Translations under genes and position numbers: made by a program
The notes under the pieces: generated by a model
Database searches by the model: none
The model's input: the letters and a program-made list of their open reading frames with translations, nothing else
Told to the model about the DNA's origin: nothing
Shown: in pieces, positions 9,769 to 19,129 of the stretch
Position numbering within the stretch: the first letter of the stretch is position 1
Layout: each line of letters starts with the position of its first letter
Assembly (NCBI RefSeq): GCF_000020325.1
Contig: NC_010730.1
Span: 546,001-610,000 of the forward strand
Length of the DNA stretch: 64,000 nucleotides
Source: Sulfurihydrogenibium sp. YO3AOP1
GTDB lineage: Bacteria > Aquificota > Aquificia > Aquificales > Hydrogenothermaceae
Reading direction: 5' to 3'

Positions 9769-11220
9769 TTAATCTTCTCCGTATTTCCATTCTTTTGTCA
9801 TTAAATACTCATGAATGCTTTCTGCTGCATCTCTGCCATGTCTGATTGCAACAACAACAGTATCTCCACCATTTACAACATCACCACCTGCAAAGATGCC
9901 TTCAACGTTTGCTCTGTATTTCTTATCAACGGTAGATAAGTTATTCCATTTGTCTATTTTTAATCCTGGAACATCTTTGTAGGCAAGCGGGTTATCTCCT
10001 TGACCTACTGCCATGATAACAGCATCACATTCGATTATATGCTCTGAACCGGGCACTTCTACTGGTTTTGGTCTTCCGCCTTTTTCATCCGGCACAAGCT
10101 CCATTTTTATACATTTTAATCCTACAACTTCACCTTTATCGTTTCCGATTACTTCTATCGGCTGAGTTAACCATCTTAAAATTGCTCCCTCTTCTGCTAA
10201 GTGGTCCCATTCTTCCTGTCTTGCTGAGGATGTGTCTCTTGTTCTTCTGTATACTAAATGTGTTTCATTTCCAAGTCTTATTGATGTATACATACAGTCT
10301 GCAGCAGTAAATCCACCACCAATAACTGCAACCCTCTTGTTTCTTGGAAGTTCTATGTCTGTCTCCGGTGCAAGCATATCGTCAACATAATCAACGTTAA
10401 CTTTCATCAAGAATGATATAGCTGTATAAACACCTTTTAAGTCTTCTCCTGGAATTCCCATCTTTTTACCTCTTCCAGAACCAACGCCGATAAACACAGC
10501 GTCAAACTGTTTTCTTAAATCGTTTAATGAGATATCTTTTCCTACTTTAATTCCTGTTTTAATTTCAACGCCAAGTTTTTCTATTAAAGAAATTTCCCAA
10601 TCTAAAACTTCTCTGTCAAGCCTTGGCTTTGGAATTCCGTATCTCATAACTCCGCCTGTAAATGGTAAAGCTTCAAAAACTGTTACCGAGTGTCCTTTTT
10701 TAGCTAAGAAGTATGCAGCAGACAATCCGGCAGGTCCTGCTCCAATCACTGCTACTTTTTTACCTGTTGGTGGCTCTTTTAGGTCTTCCCAATTTATACC
10801 ACTCATTCTTATTGAATCACCTACAAATCTTTCAAGACCGCCAATGTTTACAGGTTGACCGTTGTCTTTAAATGTTAAAACACATGTGCTTTCACATAAC
10901 CTATCCTGTGGACAAACTCTTCCGCAGATTGAAGAAAAAGGGTTTTTTGCTCTAAGTATTCTAAATGCTTCAATTAAATTATTATTCTGAATCTGCTCCA
11001 TCCAAAGGTTTATATCTCCATAAACTGGGCAACCATACTTACCTTGATGCTCTTGGCAAGGTGGTTTTTTGCATAAAATACATCTGTCAGCTTCATCTTT
11101 TGCGGCTGTGTGTCCAAATCCAAGAGCATACTCTTTAAACGTATTTTTTCTTATTTCTGGTGGTAGTAATGGTATGTTATTTCTATCATGCCTTCTGTAA
11201 ACAACCTTCTTCTTTTCCAT
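9769..11220 (-). CDS. gltD: GltD-like NADPH-dependent oxidoreductase (glutamate synthase small-subunit family)
   Basis: A 483-residue flavoprotein. The N-terminal domain has cysteines C47, C50, C55, C64, C99, C103, C109 and C113, which can hold two [4Fe-4S] clusters. The FAD-binding GxGxxG starts at residue 160 (VIGAGPAGLS), a second Rossmann motif, VAVIGGGFTAAD, lies near 295, and IFAGGDVVNGGD near 445 closes the FAD site. In glutamate synthase this subunit passes NADPH electrons to the large subunit. No large subunit is next to it, so a role with another partner (as in NfnB-type proteins) remains possible. It lies 9 bp after argF, with AGGAGG before its ATG. Confidence 0.85.
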   Translation of the reverse strand: MEKKKVVYRRHDRNNIPLLPPEIRKNTFKEYALGFGHTAAKDEADRCILCKKPPCQEHQGKYGCPVYGDINLWMEQIQNNNLIEAFRILRAKNPFSSICGRVCPQDRLCESTCVLTFKDNGQPVNIGGLERFVGDSIRMSGINWEDLKEPPTGKKVAVIGAGPAGLSAAYFLAKKGHSVTVFEALPFTGGVMRYGIPKPRLDREVLDWEISLIEKLGVEIKTGIKVGKDISLNDLRKQFDAVFIGVGSGRGKKMGIPGEDLKGVYTAISFLMKVNVDYVDDMLAPETDIELPRNKRVAVIGGGFTAADCMYTSIRLGNETHLVYRRTRDTSSARQEEWDHLAEEGAILRWLTQPIEVIGNDKGEVVGLKCIKMELVPDEKGGRPKPVEVPGSEHIIECDAVIMAVGQGDNPLAYKDVPGLKIDKWNNLSTVDKKYRANVEGIFAGGDVVNGGDTVVVAIRHGRDAAESIHEYLMTKEWKYGED

Positions 11221-11229
11221 TCTAACCTC

Positions 11230-12144
11230 CTATCTATTTTTAAATAAAAAGCTCATTAATGATTTTTGAACGTGAAGCCTGTTTTCTGCTTGATTAAAGA
11301 TTACGTCTGAATACTGTTCGAATACATCTTCTGTTATTTCTTCACCTTTGTGAGCCGGTAAACAGTGCATCACGATTGCATTTGGTTTTGCAAGTAAAAC
11401 TAAATCTTTATTTACTGTAAATGGTTTAAATACATCTTTTTTGCCTTTTTCATTCTCCTGTCCCATACTAACCCAAACATCTGTATAGATAACGTCAGCT
11501 TCTAAAACAGCTTCTTTTGGGTCGTTTGTAATTGTGATTTTTGAACCAGTTTTTTTAGCAATATCTACACTTTCATAAACAGCTTTGCTATTTGGTTCAT
11601 AGTTAGGAGGTGTTGCAACTGAAATATCCATTCCCATTAATGCACAGGCAAGGAGTAGAGTATTTGCCATATTGTTTCCATCGCCTACATATGCAACTTT
11701 TTTATTTTCTAAGCTTCCAAACTCTTCATCTATCGTCATTAAGTCTGCTAAAACTTGGCAAGGATGTTGATAATCTGTAAGAGCATTTATAACTGGAATA
11801 GAGCCATACTTTGCAAGCTCTTCAACTTCTTGATGTGAAAAAGTTCTTATTACGATACCGTCAAGATATCTTGACATAACTCTTGCTGTATCTTTTATAT
11901 CTTCTCCTCTGCTTAGCTGTGTGGTTGAACCAGAAATATATATAGGCTGGCCGCCCATTTGATAAACACCAACTTCAAATGAAAGTCTTGTCCTTGTTGA
12001 TTGTTTCATGAATATCAGTCCAATAGATTTTCCTTCCAACGTTCTGTCGGCAAACTTATCTTTCTTAAGCTTTTTTGCATAATCAATAATGCCTAAAACT
12101 TCCTCTCTGCTCAAGTCTGTAAAAGATACAAAATCCCTTTTCAT
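11230..12144 (-). CDS. argF: Ornithine carbamoyltransferase
   Basis: A 304-residue enzyme joining carbamoyl phosphate to ornithine to make citrulline in arginine synthesis. The carbamoyl-phosphate loop STRTR is at residues 49-53, HPCQ near 127, and the ornithine-side HCLP motif near 270. HCLP is what separates it from aspartate carbamoyltransferase. Length is normal for the family. GGAGG precedes the ATG. It is first in a two-gene unit with the GltD-like protein, so both may serve nitrogen assimilation. PyrB, the paralogous enzyme, lies 344 bp away on the same strand. Confidence 0.95.
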   Translation of the reverse strand: MKRDFVSFTDLSREEVLGIIDYAKKLKKDKFADRTLEGKSIGLIFMKQSTRTRLSFEVGVYQMGGQPIYISGSTTQLSRGEDIKDTARVMSRYLDGIVIRTFSHQEVEELAKYGSIPVINALTDYQHPCQVLADLMTIDEEFGSLENKKVAYVGDGNNMANTLLLACALMGMDISVATPPNYEPNSKAVYESVDIAKKTGSKITITNDPKEAVLEADVIYTDVWVSMGQENEKGKKDVFKPFTVNKDLVLLAKPNAIVMHCLPAHKGEEITEDVFEQYSDVIFNQAENRLHVQKSLMSFLFKNR

Positions 12145-12215
12145 TCAAAACCTCCATAAAAAATATAACACTGTTTGATTTTTAAGTCAACTTTTCTCAA
12201 TCAAAAATTACGAAA

Positions 12216-12447
12216 ATATATGTGTTGGGCGAGAAATTGGGTAAAATTAGGAGATTAAAAGTAGGAGATTCTTCGCTTCGCTCAGAATGACAAATAAGGC
12301 AACTGTTAACTTTGGATGTGTACGGGCGATTCATGAATCGCCCCTACTCTTCCACTTTTCCACTTTATTTTCATCCTTAAGACTTTAGTTCTAAGGATCT
12401 CCTTTTTAAATTTTTATACACCCCCCTATTTTCTCGCCCGAAGCATA
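12216..12447. repeat. Dispersed mosaic intergenic element, copy 3
   Basis: This copy occupies most of the 344-bp argF-pyrB gap. Its left end, TGTTGGGCGAGAAATTGGG, is the inverted counterpart of its right end, CCCTATTTTCTCGCCCGAAG. Inside, in order: GAGATTCTTCGC...CAGAATGAC at 12264-12290, the perfect palindrome GGGCGATTCATGAATCGCCC at 12324-12343, and a TCCTTAAGACTTTAGTTCTA module at 12372-12400. No gene is seen in the gap. Confidence 0.78.
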
Positions 12448-12488
12448 AGTTCTTTTAAATTTTAGATATACTTTCCGTCAATACTTAT

Positions 12489-13409
12489 TTATACCTTACC
12501 CTCTAAATCCTTTAGATATTTGTAAATAGCCATTCTAACAAATAATCCATTTTCAACTTGGTCTAAGATTAAACTTCTATCTCCATAGACAAGCTCACTT
12601 TGGATTTCAATTCCTCTGTTTACAGGTCCGGGATGCATGATAACTGCATCTTCTTTCATTTTGTTTAATCTTTCCTGATTTAATCCATACTTTATGGAAT
12701 ATTCTCTCAAGCTTGAGAAAAATGGTTTATCCTGTCTTTCAAGCTGAATTCTCAAAAAGATAACTACATCTTTATCTTTTATAGCATCTTCAATGTCTGT
12801 TGTTATGTAGTCTGCACCCAATACTTCTGCATGTCTTGGTAGCATTGTTATAGGTCCGCATACTGTAATTTCTCCGCCAAGCTTTTTAAAAAGTTTTATA
12901 TCAGACCTTGCCACTCTACTATGAAGAATATCTCCAATGATTGCTATCTTTAATCCGGCCAAAGTTCCTTTTTTTTCTACGATAGTAAAAGCATCAAGCA
13001 ATGCTTGGGATGGATGTTGATAAGTCCCGTCTCCTGCATTTATTACATGAGATTTTACAGACTTAGCAACTATGTTAGCCGCACCGGACATATAATGCCT
13101 AATCACTATAAAATCTGCGTTCATTGCTTCTAAGGTTTTCACAGTATCATAAAGCGTCTCGCCCTTCTTTACAGAACTTGAAGATGCTGAAATGTTTATT
13201 GTATCTGCCCCAAGAATCTTTCCGGCAAGTTCAAAAGATGTTCTTGTCCTTGTTGAATTTTCAAAAAATACAAGTAAAACAGAGTATCCTCTTAAATCAT
13301 TAAACTTTTTTTCTCCGTTTTTAAATCTCTCCTTGTATTCTTTGGCAATTTTAAAAATGTTCTCTATGTCTTCTTGATTAAGCTGGTCAATAGAGATTAA
13401 ATCTTTCAT
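12489..13409 (-). CDS. pyrB: Aspartate carbamoyltransferase catalytic subunit
   Basis: A 306-residue enzyme making carbamoyl aspartate, the second step of pyrimidine synthesis. The carbamoyl-phosphate loop STRTR is at residues 52-56, HPSQ near 132, and HPGP near 258, where the aspartate carbamoyltransferase subgroup differs from ArgF's HCLP. No regulatory subunit (PyrI) is adjacent; in Aquifex the enzyme works with dihydroorotase, which is not in this window. dedA lies 9 bp upstream on the same strand, so the two are probably co-transcribed without a functional link. Confidence 0.95.
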   Translation of the reverse strand: MKDLISIDQLNQEDIENIFKIAKEYKERFKNGEKKFNDLRGYSVLLVFFENSTRTRTSFELAGKILGADTINISASSSSVKKGETLYDTVKTLEAMNADFIVIRHYMSGAANIVAKSVKSHVINAGDGTYQHPSQALLDAFTIVEKKGTLAGLKIAIIGDILHSRVARSDIKLFKKLGGEITVCGPITMLPRHAEVLGADYITTDIEDAIKDKDVVIFLRIQLERQDKPFFSSLREYSIKYGLNQERLNKMKEDAVIMHPGPVNRGIEIQSELVYGDRSLILDQVENGLFVRMAIYKYLKDLEGKV

Positions 13410-13418
13410 GATAACCCT

Positions 13419-13985
13419 CTATGCTTTTATTTTTTTGTATGAAAAGGAAATCAAATATATTAAAAGTCCAATGACAGCTACAACCATTCCTACTATGAAG
13501 AAATAGTGCTTAGCCTCGCCAAATAGCATTGTTGCAACATGACCAAAAAGATAACCAATATATAAAAACAGGACAGCCCATATTATCAAAGATAAGATAT
13601 TAAAAAAAAGAAATTTATAAAAATTAAAGCCGAAAGCTCCCATCAACATCATCGGAACTACCCTCATACCATACATAAATCTAATTATAAAGAGAGAGAA
13701 AATCCCATATTTTTGAATTAAGCTTTTCATCTTTCTGTACTTTCTTTTTGTATACTTATTTCCAAGTAAAAAGTGTCTTCCTTTCCATCTTCCTAAGAAA
13801 AAATATATCAGTTCGTGAACTAATGCTCCGAGGATTGAGAATATGAGCGTTGGCAATGGTGCTAAAAATCCATGTTTTATAAAAAACCCAGCAACCAGTA
13901 GAGCAAATTCTCCTTCTAAAAATGTACCTATAAATACAGCGATATATCCATAGCTATTTAAAAATTGCTCAAAGTTTTCTATCAT
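13419..13985 (-). CDS. DedA-family membrane protein
   Basis: A 188-residue integral membrane protein with about five hydrophobic segments. It has the family hallmarks: an acidic FLEGEFALLVAGF near residue 22, the basic GRWKGRHFLLGNKY loop, and FIIRFMYGMRVVPMMLMGAFG near residue 103. DedA/SNARE-associated proteins are linked to undecaprenyl-phosphate or lipid recycling and membrane homeostasis. Substrate cannot be assigned. It is upstream of pyrB in a two-gene unit and directly follows the tRNA-Arg gene. Confidence 0.85.
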   Translation of the reverse strand: MIENFEQFLNSYGYIAVFIGTFLEGEFALLVAGFFIKHGFLAPLPTLIFSILGALVHELIYFFLGRWKGRHFLLGNKYTKRKYRKMKSLIQKYGIFSLFIIRFMYGMRVVPMMLMGAFGFNFYKFLFFNILSLIIWAVLFLYIGYLFGHVATMLFGEAKHYFFIVGMVVAVIGLLIYLISFSYKKIKA

Positions 13986-14003
13986 ACTTCTCCTGGCTGT
14001 AAA

Positions 14004-14077
14004 TGTCCCTGGGCGGATTTGAACCGCCGACCTCCAGATTAGGAATCTGGGGCTCTGTCCTACTGAGCTACAGGGAC
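14004..14077 (-). tRNA. tRNA-Arg (anticodon CCT)
   Basis: Read on the minus strand, a complete 74-nt cloverleaf is seen: acceptor GTCCCTG/CAGGGAC with discriminator A, D-arm GCTC/GAGC, anticodon stem CCAGA/TCTGG around TTCCTAA, a 5-nt variable loop, and T-arm GGCGG/CCGCC around TTCAAAT. The anticodon CCT (14041-14043) reads AGG arginine codons. The CCA end is not encoded. Its first 18 bases are also the last codons of the upstream M16 protease gene, so the tRNA is probably cut out of a longer transcript. Confidence 0.97.
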
Positions 14078-15379
14078 ACTTTCAGGTAGTAGTCTTACCT
14101 CGGTATAATTATTATCTTTTAATGCTTTTATTACTCTATCTAAATCTTCTTTTTTAACTTTTTTGATTCTGTCAAGATACTTTAAATCGTAGTTAACATC
14201 GCCAGTTACAGTTATAGAATAGCCAATTGCCTCTGCGTCATTATCAACTTCTTCTTTTGCAAAGATTTCTCTATTTATTATTCTCTTCTTAGCGTTTTCT
14301 ACCTCTTCTTTAGAAAATCCTTTTTCTTGATATCTTTTTATGATTTCAAATATTTTGCTTTTTGTCTGCTCTATTTTGTTTTCATCGGTTACAAAGTATA
14401 TTAAAAACTGACTTGTTCCTTTATGGGCTAAATATCCACCCATAATTGATTGAACCAATCCAGCTTCTTTTATCTCTTGATACATTACTGAACTTTTTCC
14501 ATTTAATAAAATCTCTTCTAACACATTCAAAGGATATGAATCTTTATCTGTAATAGGTGGGGCTTGCCAACCGATGGCTACGTATGCTCTTGTAATCTGT
14601 TTTTTTCTTATATCTTCTCTTCTTACTTCTTGTTGTGGGTCTTCTAACGGAACCTCCGGTGGTTTGTAGTACTTACCTTTAACACTTCTAAAAGTTTTTT
14701 CTATCTCTTTCAAAACTTGCTCAGCTTTTACATTTCCAACAATAACCACGGTTTTATTTGATGGAGTATAGTAAGAATAAAAATAGTTTCTAACTAATTC
14801 CGGTGTATAGTTTTCTATTGTTTCTCTGTAGCCTATTACCGGATGTTTGTAGTTAGATTTTTTGTAAGCAAGTTTGTTGTATGTATCCCAAAGAAGATTT
14901 TTTGGGTCGTCAAGATGCCTGTTTAGCTCTTCTAAAACGATAGGCTTTTCTTTTGCTACCATTTCATCGGATAATGTCGGTTCAGTAGTCATATAGTAAA
15001 GATAATACAATGCATCTTTCCAAAACTCGCTTGCAATTTCAATATGATAATAAGTAAAGTCAAAGCTTGTTGCTGCGTTTATACTACCGCCTTTCTTTTC
15101 TACTTCAAACTCTATTTCCCCTGGTTTTGTGTATTTAGTTCCGTTAAAAAGCATATGTTCTAAAAAGTGAGCCAGTCCTCTTTCATTATCCTTTTCATAA
15201 ACTGAACCAACACCAAACCAGACTTGAACAGCTACAGCCTGTGTATCTTCTCTTGGTTTTATAACAACAGTCGTGCCATTTTTTAACTTTTTAATGATAA
15301 TATTCTCTTTTGCCTTTACTTCTTTCGCCAATACTAAAGCCATAATCAAACCCCATATTAGTATTATTTTTTTATACAT
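14060..15379 (-). CDS. M16-family zinc protease (pitrilysin/processing-peptidase type)
   Basis: An exported 439-residue protease: a signal peptide (about residues 1-23, ending VKA), then an N-terminal catalytic domain with the inverted zinc motif HFLEH near residue 73 and the third-ligand region EKPIVLEEL near 150, then the inactive C-terminal half-domain. I chose ATG 15379; an in-frame TTG at 15385 is the alternative. It overlaps the end of the Tim44-like gene. Its last six codons and TAG stop lie inside the tRNA-Arg gene, so RNase P cleavage would remove the stop from this mRNA. Confidence 0.85.
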   Translation of the reverse strand: MYKKIILIWGLIMALVLAKEVKAKENIIIKKLKNGTTVVIKPREDTQAVAVQVWFGVGSVYEKDNERGLAHFLEHMLFNGTKYTKPGEIEFEVEKKGGSINAATSFDFTYYHIEIASEFWKDALYYLYYMTTEPTLSDEMVAKEKPIVLEELNRHLDDPKNLLWDTYNKLAYKKSNYKHPVIGYRETIENYTPELVRNYFYSYYTPSNKTVVIVGNVKAEQVLKEIEKTFRSVKGKYYKPPEVPLEDPQQEVRREDIRKKQITRAYVAIGWQAPPITDKDSYPLNVLEEILLNGKSSVMYQEIKEAGLVQSIMGGYLAHKGTSQFLIYFVTDENKIEQTKSKIFEIIKRYQEKGFSKEEVENAKKRIINREIFAKEEVDNDAEAIGYSITVTGDVNYDLKYLDRIKKVKKEDLDRVIKALKDNNYTEVRLLPESVPVAQ

Positions 15380-16253
15380 CGTCAACCTGTTTAATATCGT
15401 CCAATTTCCAATTTAAAGCTTTTCCTACAAATGCCCAATATTCGGTAAATGATACCGGATTGTATTTGTCCGCTTCTACTATATTTCCATTGCTGTCTAC
15501 TGTGTAATCTATAGCTGACGCATCAAGCCTTACTATAACTACTTTATTATCCCCCTCTTCTTCAACATGAACAATTTCAAGATTTTCAATCTTTGGATTT
15601 TCTACGATATTTCTTAGTCCTTTAGCTTTCAAGTCTTTTAATTGCTCTTCTAAGTACTGGTACATTCTATCTGTCAAAAAGTTTTTAACAGGTGATAAAT
15701 CCCCATTAGACCATGCTTTTTGAATATCATAAAAAATATTCTTGGTTAAATTTAAGATTAACTCTTCATTGATGTAAGGCAAACTTCCGGCTTGAGTTTG
15801 AGAATCATCATACTGATAAGGCTGATAGTTTAAATTTGTGTTGAAAGCTCCAACCGGTTCTTCTCCTTTTCTAAATAGCCTAATAACAAAGAAAATCAGC
15901 CCAGCCAATAATAAAAGTCCTAATATTCCTAATACTCCTGCTGCAAACTGTAGTCCTAAGAAATGACTTAATGCTGAAAAGATAACCATCCCCGCTAAAG
16001 CACCAAGTAATCCTGAGAAGAACGATTTAAAGAAAGATGGCTTTTGCTGTGGCATTTGGTTATAGGTTGGCTGATGATTGACAGAATTAGATGGATTTGT
16101 AGGATTGTTTACAGGTTTATTTATTCTGTTAAAATCTTGGGCTTTGTAGCTTCTAAAGTGGGTAGAACTTCCTCTTCCAGCCCTTGCAAAGCTATCTTGT
16201 GTCAGTGATGCTAAAAATGTGAATATAGTCAGTAAAATCAAAATCTTCCTCAC
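15372..16253 (-). CDS. Tim44-like domain membrane protein
   Basis: A protein of about 293 residues. It has a signal peptide (MRKILILLTIFTFLASLTQDSFA), a flexible Asn/Pro/Gln-rich stretch, two hydrophobic segments with a Gly/Ala-rich FFSGLLGALAGMVIF, then a C-terminal Tim44-like (NTF2-fold) domain starting near INEELILNLT. Bacterial members are poorly characterised membrane-associated proteins. I chose GTG 16253 because GGAGG at 16260-16266 is eight bases before it and this gives a clean signal peptide; the frame is open to a TTG at 16268. It is coupled to the M16 protease downstream. Confidence 0.72.
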   Translation of the reverse strand: MRKILILLTIFTFLASLTQDSFARAGRGSSTHFRSYKAQDFNRINKPVNNPTNPSNSVNHQPTYNQMPQQKPSFFKSFFSGLLGALAGMVIFSALSHFLGLQFAAGVLGILGLLLLAGLIFFVIRLFRKGEEPVGAFNTNLNYQPYQYDDSQTQAGSLPYINEELILNLTKNIFYDIQKAWSNGDLSPVKNFLTDRMYQYLEEQLKDLKAKGLRNIVENPKIENLEIVHVEEEGDNKVVIVRLDASAIDYTVDSNGNIVEADKYNPVSFTEYWAFVGKALNWKLDDIKQVDDV

Positions 16254-16326
16254 TCTCATTGCCTCCAAAATATTTAACTATGGAAAATATATAAAGATAT
16301 TTAAATTTTACCATAGTGGAGAAAAA

Positions 16327-16567
16327 GGTGAGAAGTTGACGAGAAGTTTCCAAATTTTAACAAGCCTAAATTAATAATTAACTTTTTGACTGCCATTCTA
16401 AAGTCATACGAATCTTCGCCTTTATCTTCTTTTTTATTCAAAAAATATTTAAAAAGGATATCCTTCGGACTTACGTACTCATGATAAAAAATAAAATGGA
16501 AAAGTTGTCATTCTGCAGCCGGCGAAGAATCTCCTGCTTTTATCCAATTTCTCACTCGACGTATTTA
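16327..16567. repeat. Dispersed mosaic intergenic element, copy 4
   Basis: This copy lies in the divergent 450-bp gap between the Tim44-like gene and tyrS. The left end is AAGGTGAGAAGTTGACGAGA and the right end CCAATTTCTCACTCGACGTA. It contains a degenerate GCCATTCTAAAG...GAATCTTCG module, AGGATATCCTTCGGACTTAC at 16457-16476, and GTCATTCTGCAGCCGGCGAA at 16509-16528. Beyond it, 16568-16716 has only a second AAGTGAGG...TCTCGCTTTCTCGC inverted fragment and a TATAAT at 16679-16684 that may serve tyrS. Confidence 0.7.
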
Positions 16568-16716
16568 TAAAATTACAGGAATTTTAAAGCATTCTCTGGC
16601 AAGAAGTGAGGGATAAAAAGTTATAGGTTAGTAAATATCCTACATCTCGCTTTCTCGCTTTTCCTTTTACAAATAAGCTATAATTATTACTTACTTTTAT
16701 GCATACGGAGGAGTTT

Positions 16717-17919
16717 ATGCTACCTGCAGAGAAACAACTTGAAATCATAAAAAAAGGTGTTTTAGAAATAATATCTGAAGAAGAACTACTTAAAAAATTA
16801 AAAGAAGAAAGACCTTTGATAGTAAAAGCAGGATTTGACCCTACTGCACCGGATTTACATCTTGGACATACAGTTTTACTTCAAAAACTAAGAACCTTTC
16901 AACAACTTGGGCATACTGTATTTTTTATAATCGGTGATTTTACAGCAATGATAGGAGACCCTTCAGGAAGAGACCAAACAAGACCGCCGCTAACAAAAGA
17001 GCAGGTCTTAGAAAATGCCAAGACCTACAAAGAGCAAGTATTTAAAGTGTTAGACCCGGAAAAAACAGTAGTGGTCTTTAACAGTGAATGGCTTGGAAAA
17101 ATGACAGCTGAGGACTTAATAAAGCTTTCAGCAAAATACACCGTTGCTAGAATGTTAGAAAGAGAAGACTTTAAGAAAAGATTTAAAGAAAATATACCTA
17201 TTTCAATACATGAGTTCATATACCCACTACTGCAAGCTTATGACTCGGTAGCTATTAAAGCAGATGTGGAACTTGGCGGTTCTGACCAAAGATTTAACTT
17301 ATTGATAGGAAGAGATATTCAAAAAGAGTATGGAATTGAAAATCCTCAGGTAGCAATACTGCTTCCTCTTTTAGTTGGCACTGATGGCGTTAAGAAAATG
17401 AGTAAATCTTACGGAAACTATATTGGAATAACCGAACCACCGGAAGAAATGTTTGGAAAAATAATGTCTATTTCTGATGAACTTATGTGGCAATATTGGG
17501 AATTGTTGACAGATTTAACAGTAGAGGAGATAAACAAGCTTAAAGAAGATGTCCAAAAAGGTATCTTGCATCCAATGGAAGTAAAAAAGCAGCTTGGAAT
17601 GTATATTGTTGAAAGATTTCATAGCAAAGAAGATGCAATAAGAGCAAGAGAACATTTTGAAAAGGTTCATTCTAAAAAAGAAATTCCGGAAGATATTCCA
17701 GTGTTTAAAGCATCTGAAATTACTGAAACAGAGCTTTTTGAAATAATTTTTAATTTAAAATTAGCAGAAACAAAAGCGGAAGCTAAAAGACTTATAAAAC
17801 AAGGTGGGGTCAAAGTCAACGGAGAAAAAATCACGGACCCGATGCATAAGCCGGATTTAGCAAGGCAGCTCATCATTCAGGTAGGGAAAAGAAAGTTTGC
17901 TAAAATCATTCCAAACTAA
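16717..17919 (+). CDS. tyrS: Tyrosyl-tRNA synthetase
   Basis: A 400-residue class I synthetase that charges tRNA-Tyr. The HIGH-type motif HLGHT follows FDPTAPDL near residue 45, KMSKS lies near 228, and the C-terminal S4 RNA-binding domain covers about 340-400 ([20 protein letters not shown]). The start is ATG 16717 because CGGAGGAG at 16706-16713 sits just before it; the frame also opens 18 bp earlier. It has the longer, S4-bearing TyrRS architecture common outside enteric bacteria. Its 3' end overlaps yraN, which is convergent. Confidence 0.96.
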   Translation: MLPAEKQLEIIKKGVLEIISEEELLKKLKEERPLIVKAGFDPTAPDLHLGHTVLLQKLRTFQQLGHTVFFIIGDFTAMIGDPSGRDQTRPPLTKEQVLENAKTYKEQVFKVLDPEKTVVVFNSEWLGKMTAEDLIKLSAKYTVARMLEREDFKKRFKENIPISIHEFIYPLLQAYDSVAIKADVELGGSDQRFNLLIGRDIQKEYGIENPQVAILLPLLVGTDGVKKMSKSYGNYIGITEPPEEMFGKIMSISDELMWQYWELLTDLTVEEINKLKEDVQKGILHPMEVKKQLGMYIVERFHSKEDAIRAREHFEKVHSKKEIPEDIPVFKASEITETELFEIIFNLKLAETKAEAKRLIKQGGVKVNGEKITDPMHKPDLARQLIIQVGKRKFAKIIPN

Positions 17920-18253
17920 AAGCGTTCTCTAAATGGAAAATTTGGTTGCCTTTAAGGGCAACCACGTCAAACCTAAAATCTTTTCCCTGCAGATTATTCT
18001 CTTCAATAAATTGTAGTGCTGTTTTTACAATCTTATCTATTTTTTTCTTTGTTATACTCTCTTCACCACTGCCAAAATTTTCTGTAAACCTTCCTTTAAC
18101 TTCTACAAAAACAATTACATTATCTGTTTCAGCTATTATGTCAATTTCACCATACTTAGACCTGTAGTTTTTATGTAAAACTTTGTAGCCGATAGATTCT
18201 AAATACCTTACAGCCTTATCTTCAAAAAATTTACCTTTCTGTGTTTTATCCAA
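17906..18253 (-). CDS. YraN/UPF0102 family protein
   Basis: A 115-residue protein with the conserved nuclease-like core of the family: [20 protein letters not shown], then [12 protein letters not shown] and FVEVKGR, which resemble the D...ExK metal site of PD-(D/E)xK endonucleases. The family's biological role is unclear. Its start overlaps the end of the SurA-like gene by 8 bp, and its end overlaps convergent tyrS by 14 bp. A GGTTGCC/GGCAACC inverted repeat at 17944-17963 lies within its 3' end, with no U-run to make it a clear terminator. Confidence 0.85.
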   Translation of the reverse strand: MDKTQKGKFFEDKAVRYLESIGYKVLHKNYRSKYGEIDIIAETDNVIVFVEVKGRFTENFGSGEESITKKKIDKIVKTALQFIEENNLQGKDFRFDVVALKGNQIFHLENAFSLE

Positions 18254-19118
18254 GCCTTTGAATTACAGCCTGCTCTTTAAGTTTTTTCAATAATAAATCG
18301 TATGCTTTTTTAAGCTTTTCTACTTCTTTTTCGCTTATCTCAGTTTTAGGAATGAGTTTATTCTCTTCTTTTTCTATATAAATAAAATACGTTCCTTCGT
18401 TTGTTTCAACTTTAAAAATATCCCCTGCTTTGTGTGAAAAGATCGCTTCGTCAAGTTCTTTAACAAGGTCTCCTTTTTTGATTTCCCCGACCAAACCTTT
18501 ATTTTCAGCAGTAAATTTATCATCCGAATATTTAGATGCAAACTCACTAAAATTATTTTTGTTTAATTCTTTATCAAGCTTTGATAAAACTTCTTGATAG
18601 TCCGGTCTATTTTTTGAGATAAATATAAGTCTTACTGTTTTAACATCTTCCTTAGTGCCTTCAATGATACCTTTTGATGCTTTTTCTCTCATGTATAGAT
18701 GAAGCAGTCTGTTAGCAAGCATATCTCTTGCTAAAAATTCTTTTAATTTTGAATAAGAAATACCGCTATCTTCAAGTTTTTTCTTAAAAGTTTCTAAATC
18801 ATTAATCCCGTTTGCTTTTGCTATGTTTAAAACTGCGTTATCCACTTCCTGTGGAGACACAGAAATGCCCATTTTTCTTGCCTGCTGGGCTAAAAGAAAT
18901 GAGTTTATTATCTTTTCTTCAACTTCTTTATCATCTTTGATGTTATACCAGTTTTTCGCAAACTCTAAATCTGACTTTAAAACAGGCTCTCCATTAACTA
19001 CAAGCACAACTTTATCAAAGAGCTGATAACCATCCTCTGCTTTGGCTTTGTTGTTAAAGGTAGAAGATAAGACCACCAAAAGAATTAAAAACGCATTCAA
19101 AATGCTTGTTTTTTTCAT
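18246..19118 (-). CDS. SurA-like periplasmic chaperone/peptidyl-prolyl isomerase
   Basis: A 290-residue exported protein: signal peptide (residues 1-27, ending KAKA), a SurA_N-type helical domain (VVLVVNGEPVLKSDLEFAK, then QQARKMGISVSPQEVDNAV), and one parvulin-type domain (about 145-260) with KYSDDKFTAENKGLVGEIKK and FKVETNEGTYFIYIE. It probably assists outer-membrane protein folding. It has one parvulin domain where E. coli SurA has two. It overlaps yraN and follows the DUF29 gene by 11 bp. Confidence 0.82.
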   Translation of the reverse strand: MKKTSILNAFLILLVVLSSTFNNKAKAEDGYQLFDKVVLVVNGEPVLKSDLEFAKNWYNIKDDKEVEEKIINSFLLAQQARKMGISVSPQEVDNAVLNIAKANGINDLETFKKKLEDSGISYSKLKEFLARDMLANRLLHLYMREKASKGIIEGTKEDVKTVRLIFISKNRPDYQEVLSKLDKELNKNNFSEFASKYSDDKFTAENKGLVGEIKKGDLVKELDEAIFSHKAGDIFKVETNEGTYFIYIEKEENKLIPKTEISEKEVEKLKKAYDLLLKKLKEQAVIQRLG

Positions 19119-19129
19119 AAAATTCCTCC

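Noticed and set aside
17944-17963. GGTTGCC/GGCAACC hairpin as tyrS terminator
   Set aside because: It lies within yraN coding sequence and has no following U-run on the tyrS strand.
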